A stretch of DNA of 64,000 bases, from assembly GCA_029204225.1 (NCBI GenBank), contig CM055097.1:51496195-51560194 (forward strand), given 5' to 3'. Positions 33,300-44,229 of the stretch are shown piece by piece. The position numbers and the translations under genes were made by a program. Under the pieces are notes generated by a model. It ran no database searches, was not told the origin of the DNA, and was given only the letters and a program-made list of their open reading frames with translations. The DNA is from Diphasiastrum complanatum. Taxonomy: Eukaryota; Streptophyta; Lycopodiopsida; Lycopodiales; Lycopodiaceae. Positions within the stretch are counted from its first letter, which is position 1. Every line of letters starts with the position of its first letter.

Positions 33300-33836
33300 A
33301 CTTTACAGAGGTACATCTACAACATGTTAGTCAAATATAATCTGATTAATTGCAAGTTAGCTCTCGCACCATTGGAACCAAGACTCAAATTGTCAAAGGA
33401 CCAGTGTCCCCAAATAATTCATGAGAAGCAGCAGATGCGTGAGTATCCTTACCATTCTATTATAGGATCTCTTATGTACGCCATGATCTATACCAGGCCA
33501 GACATAGCTTTTGCAGTCAGCCCACTCAATCAGTTTATGACTAATCCTAGTGTAACACATTGGAAGGCTCTTATCAGAGTCACGAGACATCTTCGAGCTA
33601 CTATGGATTTTTGCATTTGTTTTGGAGCAGTTGCCAACGACAAACTCAATTTACTCGGTGGTTACACGAATTCAAATTGGACTAGAGATGTAGACACTCG
33701 TAAATCCACTTTCGGATTTACATTTTTCCTCAACAATGGTCCAATTTCCTGGAATAGTCACAAACAATCTTCAACGATAATGTCAGACACCTGTAGAAGG
33801 TGCATTGTACTTGCAAGACTAAGGCGCGAGAATTAG
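33300..33836 (+). pseudogene. Copia RT end and RNase H fragment
   Basis: Encodes YHSIIGSLMYAMIYTRPDI, FAVSPLNQFMTNPSVTHWKA, then LLGGYTNSNWTRDVDTRKST and GPISWNSHKQSS, the copia RT-RNase H junction. The RNase H catalytic Asp of the Y.D.DW motif is Asn (YTNSNW). It lies just inside the right LTR of gypsy element E, so it is foreign to it. Confidence 0.85.
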
Positions 33837-33974
33837 TGATAGATCTAGTCTCAAATGGGCCCAAAGTAAAAAAAAACTTGAGTAGCTAAAATGCAATTTG
33901 GTTTTAAACATTTTTGAAATGTCAAGTTCTTATGGCACATGGTTTTGGGTGAACCAAAACCCCAATCCTAGGAT

Positions 33975-34398
33975 TGTCTATAAAGAGGCATGTGACACCA
34001 TTTTGTAGCCACTTTCCATTGAGAAGAATAGAGTTGAGAGAGAGGGAGAGTATCTCCTCCTTCCTATGTTTGCTTGTAAAGCCCTCCTATTTTTCTTGTG
34101 TGTGATTCTTGTGAATGTTGAATGCATGTATTGTTTCACCTCCCTTGAGAAGGTCAACCTCTTGAGGAGAAGATCTAGAGCCAAGGATGTCTAGATAAAC
34201 CAAGAAGCCAAGATCCAAGAAAGGATCAACCCAAGACAAAGAAACCCCAAAAGAAGAGAATAGGAAGATGAACCACACCCCAAGATCTACAACATTCTTC
34301 TTTTGGATCTTAAACAAAGCTTGACACCCTTAGTAGGCTTAGATCTCCATTCCCATTTTCTTGCTTAACCCCCTCCCCATTGGATCGAAACTCGTTAC
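33975..34398 (+). repeat. Element E right LTR
   Basis: Includes CTATAAAGAG (TATA-like) before GTGACACC. It lacks the 160-bp segment of the left copy and ends GTTAC exactly where the copia A LTR begins. Confidence 0.75.
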
Positions 34399-34670
34399 AG
34401 TTAGAATTATAGTAGAATCATTGTGCTACTATACTGTGGGTCCTATCAGTGGATAAGGATCAGTTGGCCTCGCCACAAGGCAAGTCGATGGGACACGTGT
34501 CCCGCCAACAACAACCTGGGTCATGCATGGGTTGTCTGAGTGAATAACTATATGTACAGTGTAATTTCATTTTGAGAAATACAGTTGCTATGTGAGCTTG
34601 CAGTGGAGAGTGTTTTCTGTCTATGTTACTGTGTAGCATGATCTGTGTTCCTGTGCAAAGCAAATTCTAA
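34399..34670 (+). repeat. Copia A 5' LTR
   Basis: Near-inverted ends CAGTTAGAATT and AAATTCTAA, followed by TTGGTATCAGAGCC (primer-binding site, 34672-34685). About 272 bp. Confidence 0.75.
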
Positions 34671-34685
34671 GTTGGTATCAGAGCC

Positions 34686-35558
34686 GTACAGGAAGTGTAC
34701 ACAGTATAGCATCGTCGTTGAAGAGAGCTTCGAGAGAATTGTCTTCTGAGAGTTCGGGGTTTACGGCGGGTTGAAGACAGAAAGAGAAGCATTGCTGCAC
34801 GGTTTCTAGTTTATAGAAGCTTGCCAAGTTCAGTAGAGGAATTAATAGCTTGTGCATAGCATCAGACATGGTAAAACTTGGTGAAAAATTGACAATTTCA
34901 AAGCCAATTGAAAATTGAAACCGGGTTTGGGATTACGATTTTCTACACATAACTGGTAATTTCTTCTCTGTTAGTGCACCATTTTGGATGCCGTAAGGAC
35001 ATGAAGGAAGCTAATTGCATTATCAACCAGCCATGGAGAGATTCTAAGGTTTATGTCAGAGATTCGTCTCCAGACAGTTAACCTAGCAGATTTGCGGTAA
35101 AAGGTAAAAAAAAAAGCCACTTTGTCAAGTTGAGCTAAAATCACCGTTTCTCCACAGAATTTCATGTTTGAGTACTCTACAGATTAGGATCAGTAGGGCA
35201 ACCCTGCTCCAGGCCTCAGATCGTGCTGAAATTGATCTAAAATCGCGTTTGATTGAGCAACAGACAACTTGGGGAGGCACGGCCGTAGACAAGGAGGTCG
35301 TGGGTATGTTTGCGCAATGAAGCAAGGTAAAACCATTGTGTTTCGAAGTGGACAGTGCTTCTAAGAGTCTCCATTAGTGCACAAGAGTGCTCAGATCTAT
35401 TGGATAGAGAAGTTTCAAGATCAACGGCTCAGATTGTGCTACCCAGGAGAGATATCCACAGTTGGATGAAAATCACCCATTGGATGGAGTTTGAAGGGTT
35501 GTTGAAGAGGGCCCTGAAGGAGTGTTTTTAGCCTACGGCAGAAGTTTCAAGCAGTTTT
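34686..35558 (+). other. Copia A leader
   Basis: Untranslated leader between the primer-binding site and gag; no long frame. Confidence 0.6.
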
Positions 35559-36425
35559 GTGATGGCAAACATGGGAGAGTCCATTTTGAGTGAAAGTAGC
35601 AAATTGGACGGGATTTCCAACTACGCAGTGTGGAAATTCAAAATGAAAAACATACTGATGGAGAAAGACGTGTGGGAAGTCGTCACAGGTGATGAGAGAA
35701 GGCCGCCAAATGAAGTGGATATCAAAGTGTTCGACAAAAAGATGAGGAAAGCTTTGACCTTCATTAACTTGTCAGTGAAGGATCACATCATTACCCACAT
35801 TTGTGATGCTGTTACACCCAGACAGGCATGGGATGTGATAAAGGAGCAGTTCGAGACGTCAAATCTTTCAAGAATCATGTTTCTGAAGTCAAAGCTGAAT
35901 AGTGTCCGAATGGAACAAGGAGAGCACATTCAGACGTACATGACCAGAATCAAGACAATGATGAATGAACTGCATTCTATTGGTGAGCGCATACATGATG
36001 TGGAGCTAGTGCACAATGCATTGTGTGGCATTGCAGAACCCTATCAGATGTTTGTGAGCGGAATAGCATCAAGAGAAAGATTGCCAACCTTTGACGAGCT
36101 CATAGGAATTTTGATGCAGGAAGAGCAACGGCGAGAAATGGTGAAAGCTAGACGTCAAAATACTTACGATCAGGCACTTGCGACATGCCAAAAACAAGGC
36201 AAGGGCAAGGGCAAGAAGAAGTCTAAGTAGCAATTTGTCAAGTCTCAGAAGGATGAGAGATCTTCCAGTAAGACCAAGAAGAAAGACAAGTGCTTCCATT
36301 GTGGTAAAAAGGGCCATTGGAAGAGTGAATGTCGCAAATTCCTGGCAGAACAAGACAAGGGGAAACCAAAACAAGCAGGTAACCTTGTCGATGAGGGTGA
36401 GATTGAAGACTCTAGCATCTTCATA
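35559..36425 (+). pseudogene. Copia A gag
   Basis: 223 codons from ATG 35559: LDGISNYAVWKFKMKNIL, PRQAWDVIKEQFETSNLSR and LKSKLNSVRMEQGEHIQTYM, the copia gag (UBN2) domain. A TAG at 36228 interrupts it. The same frame then gives zinc knuckle CFHCGKKGHWKSEC (canonical CX2CX4HX4C). Confidence 0.9.
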
Positions 36426-37891
36426 TCTGCATTGTCATCTAATCAAGATGATCAACCGTGGTATATTGACTCGGGAGCCACAAGACACATGACATGTAAC
36501 AAGAATTGGTTCGGTAGCATGAAAGTGTTGGATAATGAAACGTCCATTTCACAAGCAAATGGCGAGGTGTGCAAGATCAAGGGGATAGGCACCGTTTCAA
36601 TCCAACTACCTGATGGCAAAAGCAGGATGATCATGGAGGTACTTTATGTACCAAGTTTGAAGAAAAATCTGCTTTTTGTTGGAGTCAATACTGATCAAAA
36701 GTTGAAAGTAGAATTCGCCCATGATCATTGCTTTGTGAAGAATGTGAACCAAAAGCTCAAAGTTATTGCGGATGGAGTAAGAGAGCCCAATACAAAATTG
36801 TACAGGTTGAATGCTACAATCAAGGGGCAACATGGACTTGTATCGTCCATTCCATCACAAACTGAGTTGTGGCATAAGAGGCTTGGTCACTTGAACTTGG
36901 GAAGCCTCAGTTTGATGATAAAATTGGAGAAGGTAACATGATTGCCTACCATAGAAGATCACTTGAAATCGATGTGCGAATCTTGTGTATATGAGAAGCA
37001 GCATCGAGAGAAGTTCAATAAAGGGGGTGTTGCAAGAGCAAAGAACATCCTGGATTTAATCCACACAAATTTATGCGGGCCTATGAGGACCATGTCCTTA
37101 GGTAAAGCCTTCTATTTCATGACCTTTATTGATGATATGTCACATAAGACATGGATCTACTTCTTGAAGAAGAAATCAGATGCATTTGACAACTTCAAGA
37201 GCTTCAAAGCATTGGTCGAAAATCAGACAGGTAGGAAGATCAAAGTCCTAAGATCAGATAGTGGAGGTGAGTACAAGTCTAATGACTTCAATGATCTTTG
37301 TGATCAATGTGGGATTAAAAGACAATTTATGCAAGCTCATACTCCTGCTCTCAATGGTGTAGCTGAGCGCAAGAATCGGACGATTGTTGAAAGTGCCAGA
37401 TCTATGCTAGCTGAGATGAAACTACCAAAAGATTTTTGGTCAGAAGCATGCAACACGGCAGTCTATCTTCAAAATAGAAGTCCTACCATTGCCATACCAA
37501 AAATAACACTTGAGGAAGCATTCACGAAGAAGAAGCCAAAGGTGAACCACTTGCGAATCTTTGGATGTAAGGCCTTTGTACACGTTCCTAAGGAAGAGAG
37601 ACGTAAACTTGATGTAAAAGCTATCAAGTGTATATTCCTAGGATATGATAATCGTGTGAAGGGATATAGATGTTTTGATCCAGTGGAAAACAAAGTCCAT
37701 ATAAGCCGTGATGTTATCTTTGATGAATCCAAGATGTATGAAGACGAGGATGCTGAGAAGATAGAGACATCCAGTGGGAAAGATGGTATAGTGAGGATAC
37801 CACCTAGTGATGATCCATTCATTGACCTTCCAAGTGATGAAAAAGATAATACATCTCAGGATACTACTACTCAACCTCAAGAGATAGGTTG
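36426..37891 (+). pseudogene. Copia A protease and integrase
   Basis: Same frame as gag. Protease WYIDSGATRHMTCNKNWF keeps the catalytic DSG. Integrase has WHKRLGHLNLGSL, then a TGA at 36939, CESCVYEKQ, DLIHTNLCGPM (expected SDxCGP; the first catalytic Asp is Asn here), VLRSDSGGEYKSNDF and NGVAERKNRTI, then HLRIFGCKAFVHVP. A TGA at 37890 ends the frame. Confidence 0.9.
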
Positions 37892-39214
37892 AAGAGGTAG
37901 GGACAAACCTTTTGGTGCAAGAAGGATTGAAGTTGCAGGTGACAAACACAAGGAGAAAGATGTACCATGGGATACATTTTTACTAGGAAGCCGATCACCT
38001 GACATGAAGCTCTCTAAGTGGTTTGAGAGATTGTTGGAGAGCCGCGACATGGATGACTCTCCAAGATCATCTAGCCAGGGAGAGCTACAAAGATCAACAA
38101 GAGAGAAGACACAACCTGAAAGGTATGAAGCAAATTATGCTCTCTTATCTAGCATTATTCAAAGCAAAGAACCTTCGACTTATGGTGAAGCGAAGGATGA
38201 TGACATTTGGGTCAAGGCCATGGGAGAGGAGATGGAGTCAATTGCTAAGCATAGCACATGAGACTTAGTAGAACCACCAGTTGGCAAGAAACCCATTGGT
38301 TGCAAATGGATATACAGGACTAAGTACCATGCAGATCGAAGTATAGCAAAGAACAAGGCAAGATTGGTGATCAAAGGGTATGCACAAAGTAAAGGCATCG
38401 ACTATGAGGAGACCTTTGCGCCGATTTGTAAGTGGAATACTCTACGTCTTGTTGCTTTAGCTTCACATTTTGGTTGGCCTTTGCATTAGATGGATGTGAA
38501 ATATGCTTTTCTAAATGGTGATTAGAAGAAGAAGTGTTCATGGATCAACCTGAAGGCCTTGTAGTAAAGGGACAGGAAAATAAAGTATGTCGCTTGAAGA
38601 AAGTGCTTTATGGTCTTAAACAGACACCACATGCGTGGTATAGCAGGATTGATGCCTACTTTCGTTCAAAGGGGATGGTGAGAACACATTCTGATTCAAA
38701 TTTGCATGTCTTATGCTTTGATGGTTTGGTTGCATTGATTGCTATTTATGTTGATGACTTGATTATTACGAAAAATAATCAAGAGATGATAGACATGATC
38801 AAGAAAGACCTCATGGAACAATTCAAGATGACAAATCTTAGCCTGATGCATTATTGCCTTGGAGTAGAGGTGTGGCAAAAAGGACACGAAGTGGGTTTAA
38901 CATAGGTGAAGTATGTCAAAAAGAGTTGTTGCACAAGTTTAGATTGCAGAATTGCAAACCAATAAATACTCCTATTGAACCAGGTAAAAAGCTTTCTAAG
39001 CTTGATGAGTCACAGTCATTTGATGCTACGTTGTATAGACAGTTAGTAGGGAGCTTGATTTACCTTACCACGACTAGACCAGATATATGCTATGTTGTTG
39101 GTATTGTAAGTCAGTTTATGGCAACACCTACGGAAACGCATTGGAAGACAACTAAACGCATTTTGCGTTATGTGAAAGGCACTTCAGATTATGGCTTGAT
39201 TTACAGGAAGCATG
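37892..39214 (+). pseudogene. Copia A RT and RNase H start
   Basis: KPIGCKWIYRTKYHADRS, YAQSKGIDYEETFAPICK, MDVKYAFLNGD, LYGLKQTPHAWYSRID, IAIYVDDLIITK (catalytic VDD), then after a 1-bp shift NTPIEPGKKLSKLDES, LVGSLIYLTTTRPDICYVV and HWKTTKRILRYVKGTSDYG. TGA replaces Trp in T-stop-DLVE (38259) and TAG replaces Gln in LH-stop-MDV (38488). Confidence 0.9.
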
Positions 39215-40048
39215 TGTGAAAAAAGTACAAAAAGGACCAAGAGTGGATCCTAATCTGATCCTCAAGAGGGATTGGATGTCAGATTTACTTGATCTATCAA
39301 TCTACATAAGATTAAAATCAATCTAGATCAATTCTAGACATAAAATCCAAACAAGAACAATCATTTATTGAAGGTAAATGTACTTGCTGGTTTCATAGGT
39401 GTGAAAACCTGTCAGGGTACGGACTCCAACCTGAAAATCAAGTACACATTGATAGAACCTCAAAACAATCAAAACAAATGTAGACAAATGGAGAGAATCA
39501 CTCAAAATTGCTTCCAAAACCAAGATTGGTGTCTCACATTGATTATGGCCAAATGTGGCTCTATATATACAATAAGTGAGAGCTCGTGGTATTGATCATC
39601 CCTTTGATCCCACATGTGTGAAGGTGCTTTGTCATATGATGATTCATCATGCGAAACTGACACTTGGACAAAACCTTCTATTTTGAGCACTTTTGGCCCA
39701 TTTTTCTTCTATATGGAGATCTACTTAAAAATCTTCTAGAAGTCAAAATTCGTCCACTTCAGCTTATTCCACACATGTGAGCTGTCCTCTACACATGGGA
39801 TGTGACACCTAACCAAAGGATGTGGCTCATGCAAGCAATAGATTGATGCCATGTGTCATATGTCTAGAAAACTAGTTTTTGGCCTTTTTAGCCACTAGAA
39901 CTTGAATTAAATCATATGTACAACCTATATGATTATGGTACATGACAAGTACACTATTTTCACACGGTGGGAACAGGCTCCACACATGTGTGTTTATCTA
40001 TATACAAGATTTTTGGCCTCTACCAAGCTTATTTTTGCATTTTTCACA
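39215..40048 (-). repeat. Element D 3' LTR
   Basis: 834 bp, nearly identical to 43157-43987. Its copy of the G-box palindrome is degenerate (TTTCATAGGTGTGAAAA, about 39391-39407). Confidence 0.93.
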
Positions 40049-40180
40049 CTCCTCCTCAAAAATCTAGCTTGGTAGATCTAGCTTGATGGAAAACATGATG
40101 ATCTTGAACATGGGCTGAATTGGTCTTTGCTGGTTCAAAAGGTGTGAAGATCAGCCAATGAGCTTGATGTTGATCTGAAA

Positions 40181-41560
40181 TCACCATATCCATGATAATG
40201 CTTCTTTGATGTTGACATCTTTGATGAACTTGAGAGCTTTGCACCATCCCAGCACCTCCAAAATTGATTCTTTCCAATTTTCATGTAGATGCTTGACCTT
40301 GAGGCTTGCTCCTTCACATGAGATATGCTCCTCTTTCCCTTGAAATGTGAGCCACATGGGTTCAACCATGTTTTTTGAGTTTCTTTTTGGAATCACAACT
40401 TGAGAAGGTCTCTCCTCCTCAATCCTTGGCACACTTGAACCTTGAGATGACTCCTTAAGATCCTCTTCATGATGCTCCTTCTTGATGGAAATCCGAGACC
40501 TCCATGTCTCATAATGATCACAACAAGTATGACCATTCAATATGCACTTCCTATGATTATCAAGATTACCTATGCTAGAAACATAAGTCCAAAAATCACC
40601 ACAACTTGGCATGATTATTACAATATTGAAATCAAAAGGTATCTCCATCTCAATAAGGCTAACTACTTGCTTATGGATATAAGTGCCCACTTTGGATGCT
40701 TCACTTATTCTCATAAGAAGTTTACAACTTGCCTTTAGGATTGAAAACATACAATTTTCATCTTTATGAATGAACACATCATTCATGATCTTATTGAAAC
40801 CAAAAGATCCTACATTATGAAGATATTTCCATTTCCTTGACTTCATAACTAATGTAAGCTTACAAGGAAAACATATTTTGCAATGTTTTAAGGCATCACA
40901 CTCAACTAGTATTGCCTTAATCCACCTTTGAGATACAAAAATCTCTTCAAAGCAAAATGGTTCTTCATAAGTTGACATGAGAGCATAAATGAAACTATTT
41001 TCATTTTGTGATTGCTCCTTATTCTTGATTGATTTCTCTTGGATAATAACAATAAGTTTGAACTTATCTAAAGTTCCAAGCGAAATACTTTCCAAGGACA
41101 TGAAATAAATCCAAGTTACTTTCATGAAAGTGTCATCTATCTTTGCATCTTGAACCAAACAATGCACTTCCAAATGAAAAATTTCAAAAGATTTGACATG
41201 TGTTGTGATGGACTCTTGAAGACAAATCTTGGAAGTCCTTGTGAGACTCCAAGCCTCATTCACCTTTCCACAAAGGAAACACCTTTCCTTGGACTTGTCC
41301 TTTTTGTATTTGCATTTTGAACTTGAAGCTCCATCCTTCACCTCGGACCCCTGGCTTTGGTTCTCCTTGGATGGATTGGTCTTCTTTTTGTAGCATCTTG
41401 AGAAAAAATATCCTCCCTTGCCACAAAGGCTGTACTTAGGATCCTTTCTTTCCTTCAATAGGATGCCACCTATTGATGCCATGTGAATAAAAAACTGTGA
41501 TATGATTCTACAAATGTAATTTGTGACTTTCAAGAGACTAGATTTGAACATCTTTAACAA
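40181..41560 (-). CDS. Element D unique ORF, 459 residues, unknown function
   Basis: Uninterrupted from ATG 41560 to a stop at 40181, in an otherwise AT-rich, frame-poor element. Residues 41-60 read like a damaged gag zinc knuckle (YSLCGKGGYFFSRCYKK, first Cys lost), and residues 90-100 hold KERCFLCGKV, a second CX2C. A Lys/Ser-rich stretch joins them. The middle and C-terminus have scattered Cys/His pairs (CKICFPC, GHTCCDHYE) but no RT, protease or integrase motif. It may be a gag-like nucleocapsid protein or an additional ORF. Function unknown. Confidence 0.7.
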   Translation of the reverse strand: MLKMFKSSLLKVTNYICRIISQFFIHMASIGGILLKERKDPKYSLCGKGGYFFSRCYKKKTNPSKENQSQGSEVKDGASSSKCKYKKDKSKERCFLCGKVNEAWSLTRTSKICLQESITTHVKSFEIFHLEVHCLVQDAKIDDTFMKVTWIYFMSLESISLGTLDKFKLIVIIQEKSIKNKEQSQNENSFIYALMSTYEEPFCFEEIFVSQRWIKAILVECDALKHCKICFPCKLTLVMKSRKWKYLHNVGSFGFNKIMNDVFIHKDENCMFSILKASCKLLMRISEASKVGTYIHKQVVSLIEMEIPFDFNIVIIMPSCGDFWTYVSSIGNLDNHRKCILNGHTCCDHYETWRSRISIKKEHHEEDLKESSQGSSVPRIEEERPSQVVIPKRNSKNMVEPMWLTFQGKEEHISCEGASLKVKHLHENWKESILEVLGWCKALKFIKDVNIKEALSWIW

Positions 41561-43142
41561 TCTAGAATGATCTACAAAAGATCTAGCTCACAAACCTAAG
41601 AATCAATCTTCACACTAATGACTAGTCACTTGGAAACTTTGCTTTGATCACTAAGACAAAAGCACACAATCTTTGAATCAAATCACAAAATAAATCAGAT
41701 CCAATCTCCTATTAGACTCATTAAATACTAATGACTCTTTCTTTTGAAAGTTGAAATGGATATGAAAAAGATTTGACACCTAGATTTTCTTTTTCACTTG
41801 ACTAGTTCTCTCAACACTTGAGATTCTTGAACAAAAGATGGGTTTTGTTTCAAATACATGAAAATCAAACTTAATCACTTCTTTTGGACTCACTCTTGAC
41901 CCAAATAATCTCACTCTTGAGATTTAGAATGAATTTGATTTGATGAAAACAAACTATACCACCAATTTTTCACAAAGCTTAAAAATTAGACAACTAGAGA
42001 TTCACAAAAATCTCAACCATACATGAATACTCAAATATGGACTCCTCCTCATTCTAGACATCAAATGGGATCACAAATTGACCCTCACACTCTCACAAAG
42101 AAAGTTGAATAGAACTAATTTGAGTTTCATACATACTATGTCAATTTTTGCTCAATAAATTGAATTCAATCACTCCTATTGGATTCCACCAATTACTCTA
42201 CCTTTTAAGACTTGGAATGAAATTCAAAATCAAACATTGTGATTTTTCTCACTAAGATATTGTGCTTCAAAAAGCTAATGCCACTTAGAAAGATTTGATC
42301 ACCTAGGAGAATACAAATTCTTTACCAATAACAACACAAAATGAGCTTCTAGATCTTGCCTTCTACAAAGGAAGGAACTCTTAGAAAATTGGATCTCTCT
42401 CTACACATTTGCCATAGACACCTTAATGACTCTTTTCAAACCTCACAAACACTCAAAAAAATTGAGTAGGATTGAATAATGTGACTTGGATCTCAATCTC
42501 TTTTCTAGAACTCTCAATTTAAGCCAATCTATGTCAAATTCTACAAAAGATTTGCATAGATGCTCTATATGCACTAGAAACTCTCAAAGGTTTCACTTGG
42601 AGGACAGATCCAAGGATGTTTTCTAGCAAATTGATGCTTCTAAACTTGACCCTATCACTCTTGAACAAATCTAGAGTGATGGTACAATGAATTTCAACCT
42701 CTCACCTTGCATATCACTCCTTAATCTATGATTTTTAGCAAAATCTCTCTCAACTTAAACATGCACTCAAAAAATCAGAGATAATCAATTAATGCACCTA
42801 ATTCAAGCTTCAAATTTAATTTCTTGGCTGATCTAATCCAAGAACTAATCAAGGGATTAGATTCTCTATAGAAAATGCTTGATTTTGCACCAAAAATCTC
42901 TCAAATTGGGTGTGTGAGTCAAATTGTACAAATTTTTGAATTTTCTTAGCCAAAACCGGAGCTGTACGGCCTCACACGTGTGAAAAGAGTTCCTACAGCC
43001 CACAACAAGTTCTGGTCCAAAAATTTTGAGAATATCTATCAAATCCAACTCGCTACCCAAAATTTGACTAGTTTCCAAAAAACTGCTAATTTTGGCTTTG
43101 ATTTGGATTAACCCTATCAATTTCAACAAAACCTCTTGTACT
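41561..43142 (-). other. Element D leader
   Basis: AT-rich, with no long frame except 42866-43207 by the primer-binding site. It contains CTCACACGTGTGAAAAG (about 42971), like the LTR palindrome. Confidence 0.6.
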
Positions 43143-43156
43143 AGGCTTTGATACCA

Positions 43157-43987
43157 TGTGCAAAAAGTACAAGAAGGACCAAGAGTGGATCCTAATCTGA
43201 TCCTCAAGAGGGATTGGATGTTAGATTTACTTGATCTATCAATCTACATAAGATTAAGATCAATCTAGATCAATTCTAGACATAAAATCCAAACAAGAAC
43301 AATCATTTATTGAAGGTAAATGTACTTGCTGGTTTCACACGTGTGAAACCCTGTCAGGGTACGGACTCCAAACTGAAAATCAAGTACACATTGATAGAAC
43401 CTCAAAACAATCAAAACAAATGTAGACAAATGGAGAGAATCACTCAAAATTGCTTCCAAAACCAAGGTTGGTGTCTCACACTGATTATGGCCAAATGTGG
43501 CTCTATATATACAATAAGTGGGAGCTCGTGGTACTGATCATCCCTTTGATCCCACATGTGTGAAGGTGCTTTGTCATATGATGATTCATCATGCAAAACT
43601 GACACTTGGACAAAACCTTCTATTTTGAGCACTTTTGGTCCATTTTCCTTCTATATGGAGATCTACTTGAAAATCTTCTAGAAGTCAAAATTCATCTGCT
43701 TCAGCTTATTCCACACATGTGAGCTGTCCTCTACACATGGGATGTGACACCTAACCAAAGGATGTGGCTCATGCAAGCAATAGACAGATGCCATGTGTCA
43801 TATGTCTAGAAAACTAGTTTTTGGCCTTTTTAGCCACTAGAACTTTCTTTAAATCATATGTACAACCTATATGATTATGGTACATGACAAGTACACTATT
43901 TTCACACGTGGAAACAGGCTCCACACATGTGTGTTTATCTATATACAAGATTTTTGGCCTCTACCAAGCTTATTTTTGCATTTTTCA
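43157..43987 (-). repeat. Element D 5' LTR
   Basis: 831 bp with TATA-like TATATATAG (minus, about 43511-43503) and a perfect 20-bp palindrome at 43331-43350. Confidence 0.93.
43331..43350. promoter_or_regulatory. Perfect 20-bp palindrome with G-box core
   Basis: GGTTTCACACGTGTGAAACC reads the same on both strands and centres on CACGTG, the plant bZIP/bHLH G-box. Copies occur in element D's leader and in the 3' LTR of copia C. Confidence 0.5.
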
Positions 43988-44099
43988 TAAATGATGGTTT
44001 ACATGAGTTGTGTGGCTATGTGGATGCGGATTGGGGAGGTGACTATGATGATCGTAGATCCACCACAGGGTAAGTATTCCAGGTTTGTCCCTGAACCTC
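43988..44099 (+). pseudogene. Copia A RNase H, continuation
   Basis: Resumes NDGLHELCGYVDADWGGDY and DDRRSTTG (RNase H D.D), then stop-VFQVCP-stop, until copia B's LTR. Confidence 0.85.
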
Positions 44100-44226
44100 T
44101 GATAGAGAGAGAAAACTTACGAGTAGACTAATAGACTAGCCTACGGCTAATGACAGCTGGTCACAACTGTCAACATTAATGTACCTCGTAAACAATAACA
44201 ATGAAGTTTATCATTGATTTCTAACA
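44100..44226 (-). repeat. Copia B 3' LTR
   Basis: 127 bp on the minus strand from TGTTAGAAATC to CTCTATCA, right after the polypurine tract. Short for a copia LTR. Confidence 0.75.
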
Positions 44227-44229
44227 CTC

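Larger units (their letters stand above)
29610..34398 (+). mobile_element. Defective gypsy element E with mosaic interior
   Basis: Flanked by direct repeats 29610-30190 and 33975-34398 that start near TGTC, share GTGACACCATTTTGTA and end GGATCGAAACT.GTTAC. The interior has a gag remnant, gypsy integrase, an LTR-like gap, a coiled-coil frame and a copia RT/RNase H piece, an order no single functional element has. The 3' LTR directly abuts the LTR of copia A. PBS and polypurine tract were not identified. Confidence 0.7.
39215..43987 (-). mobile_element. Non-autonomous LTR retrotransposon D
   Basis: 4.77 kb with long, highly similar LTRs (43987-43157 and 40048-39215 in element orientation), termini TGTGAAAAA/TTTTTCACA, primer-binding site TGGTATCAAAGCC (43156-43144) and polypurine tract TTTTTGAGGAGGAG beside the 3' LTR. 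Inside is a single 459-codon ORF with no RT or integrase, so it must be mobilised in trans. It splits copia A's RNase H. A clean target duplication was not resolved. Confidence 0.9.
34399..44099 (+). mobile_element. Copia A, interrupted by element D and truncated by copia B
   Basis: 5' LTR, primer-binding site, leader, gag, protease, integrase, RT and RNase H occur in copia order. RNase H is split by element D (39215-43987) and resumes at 43988 (NDGLHELCGYVDADWGGDY, RRSTTG) until copia B's LTR at 44100. No 3' LTR. The frame is broken by point stops and at least three frameshifts. Confidence 0.9.
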
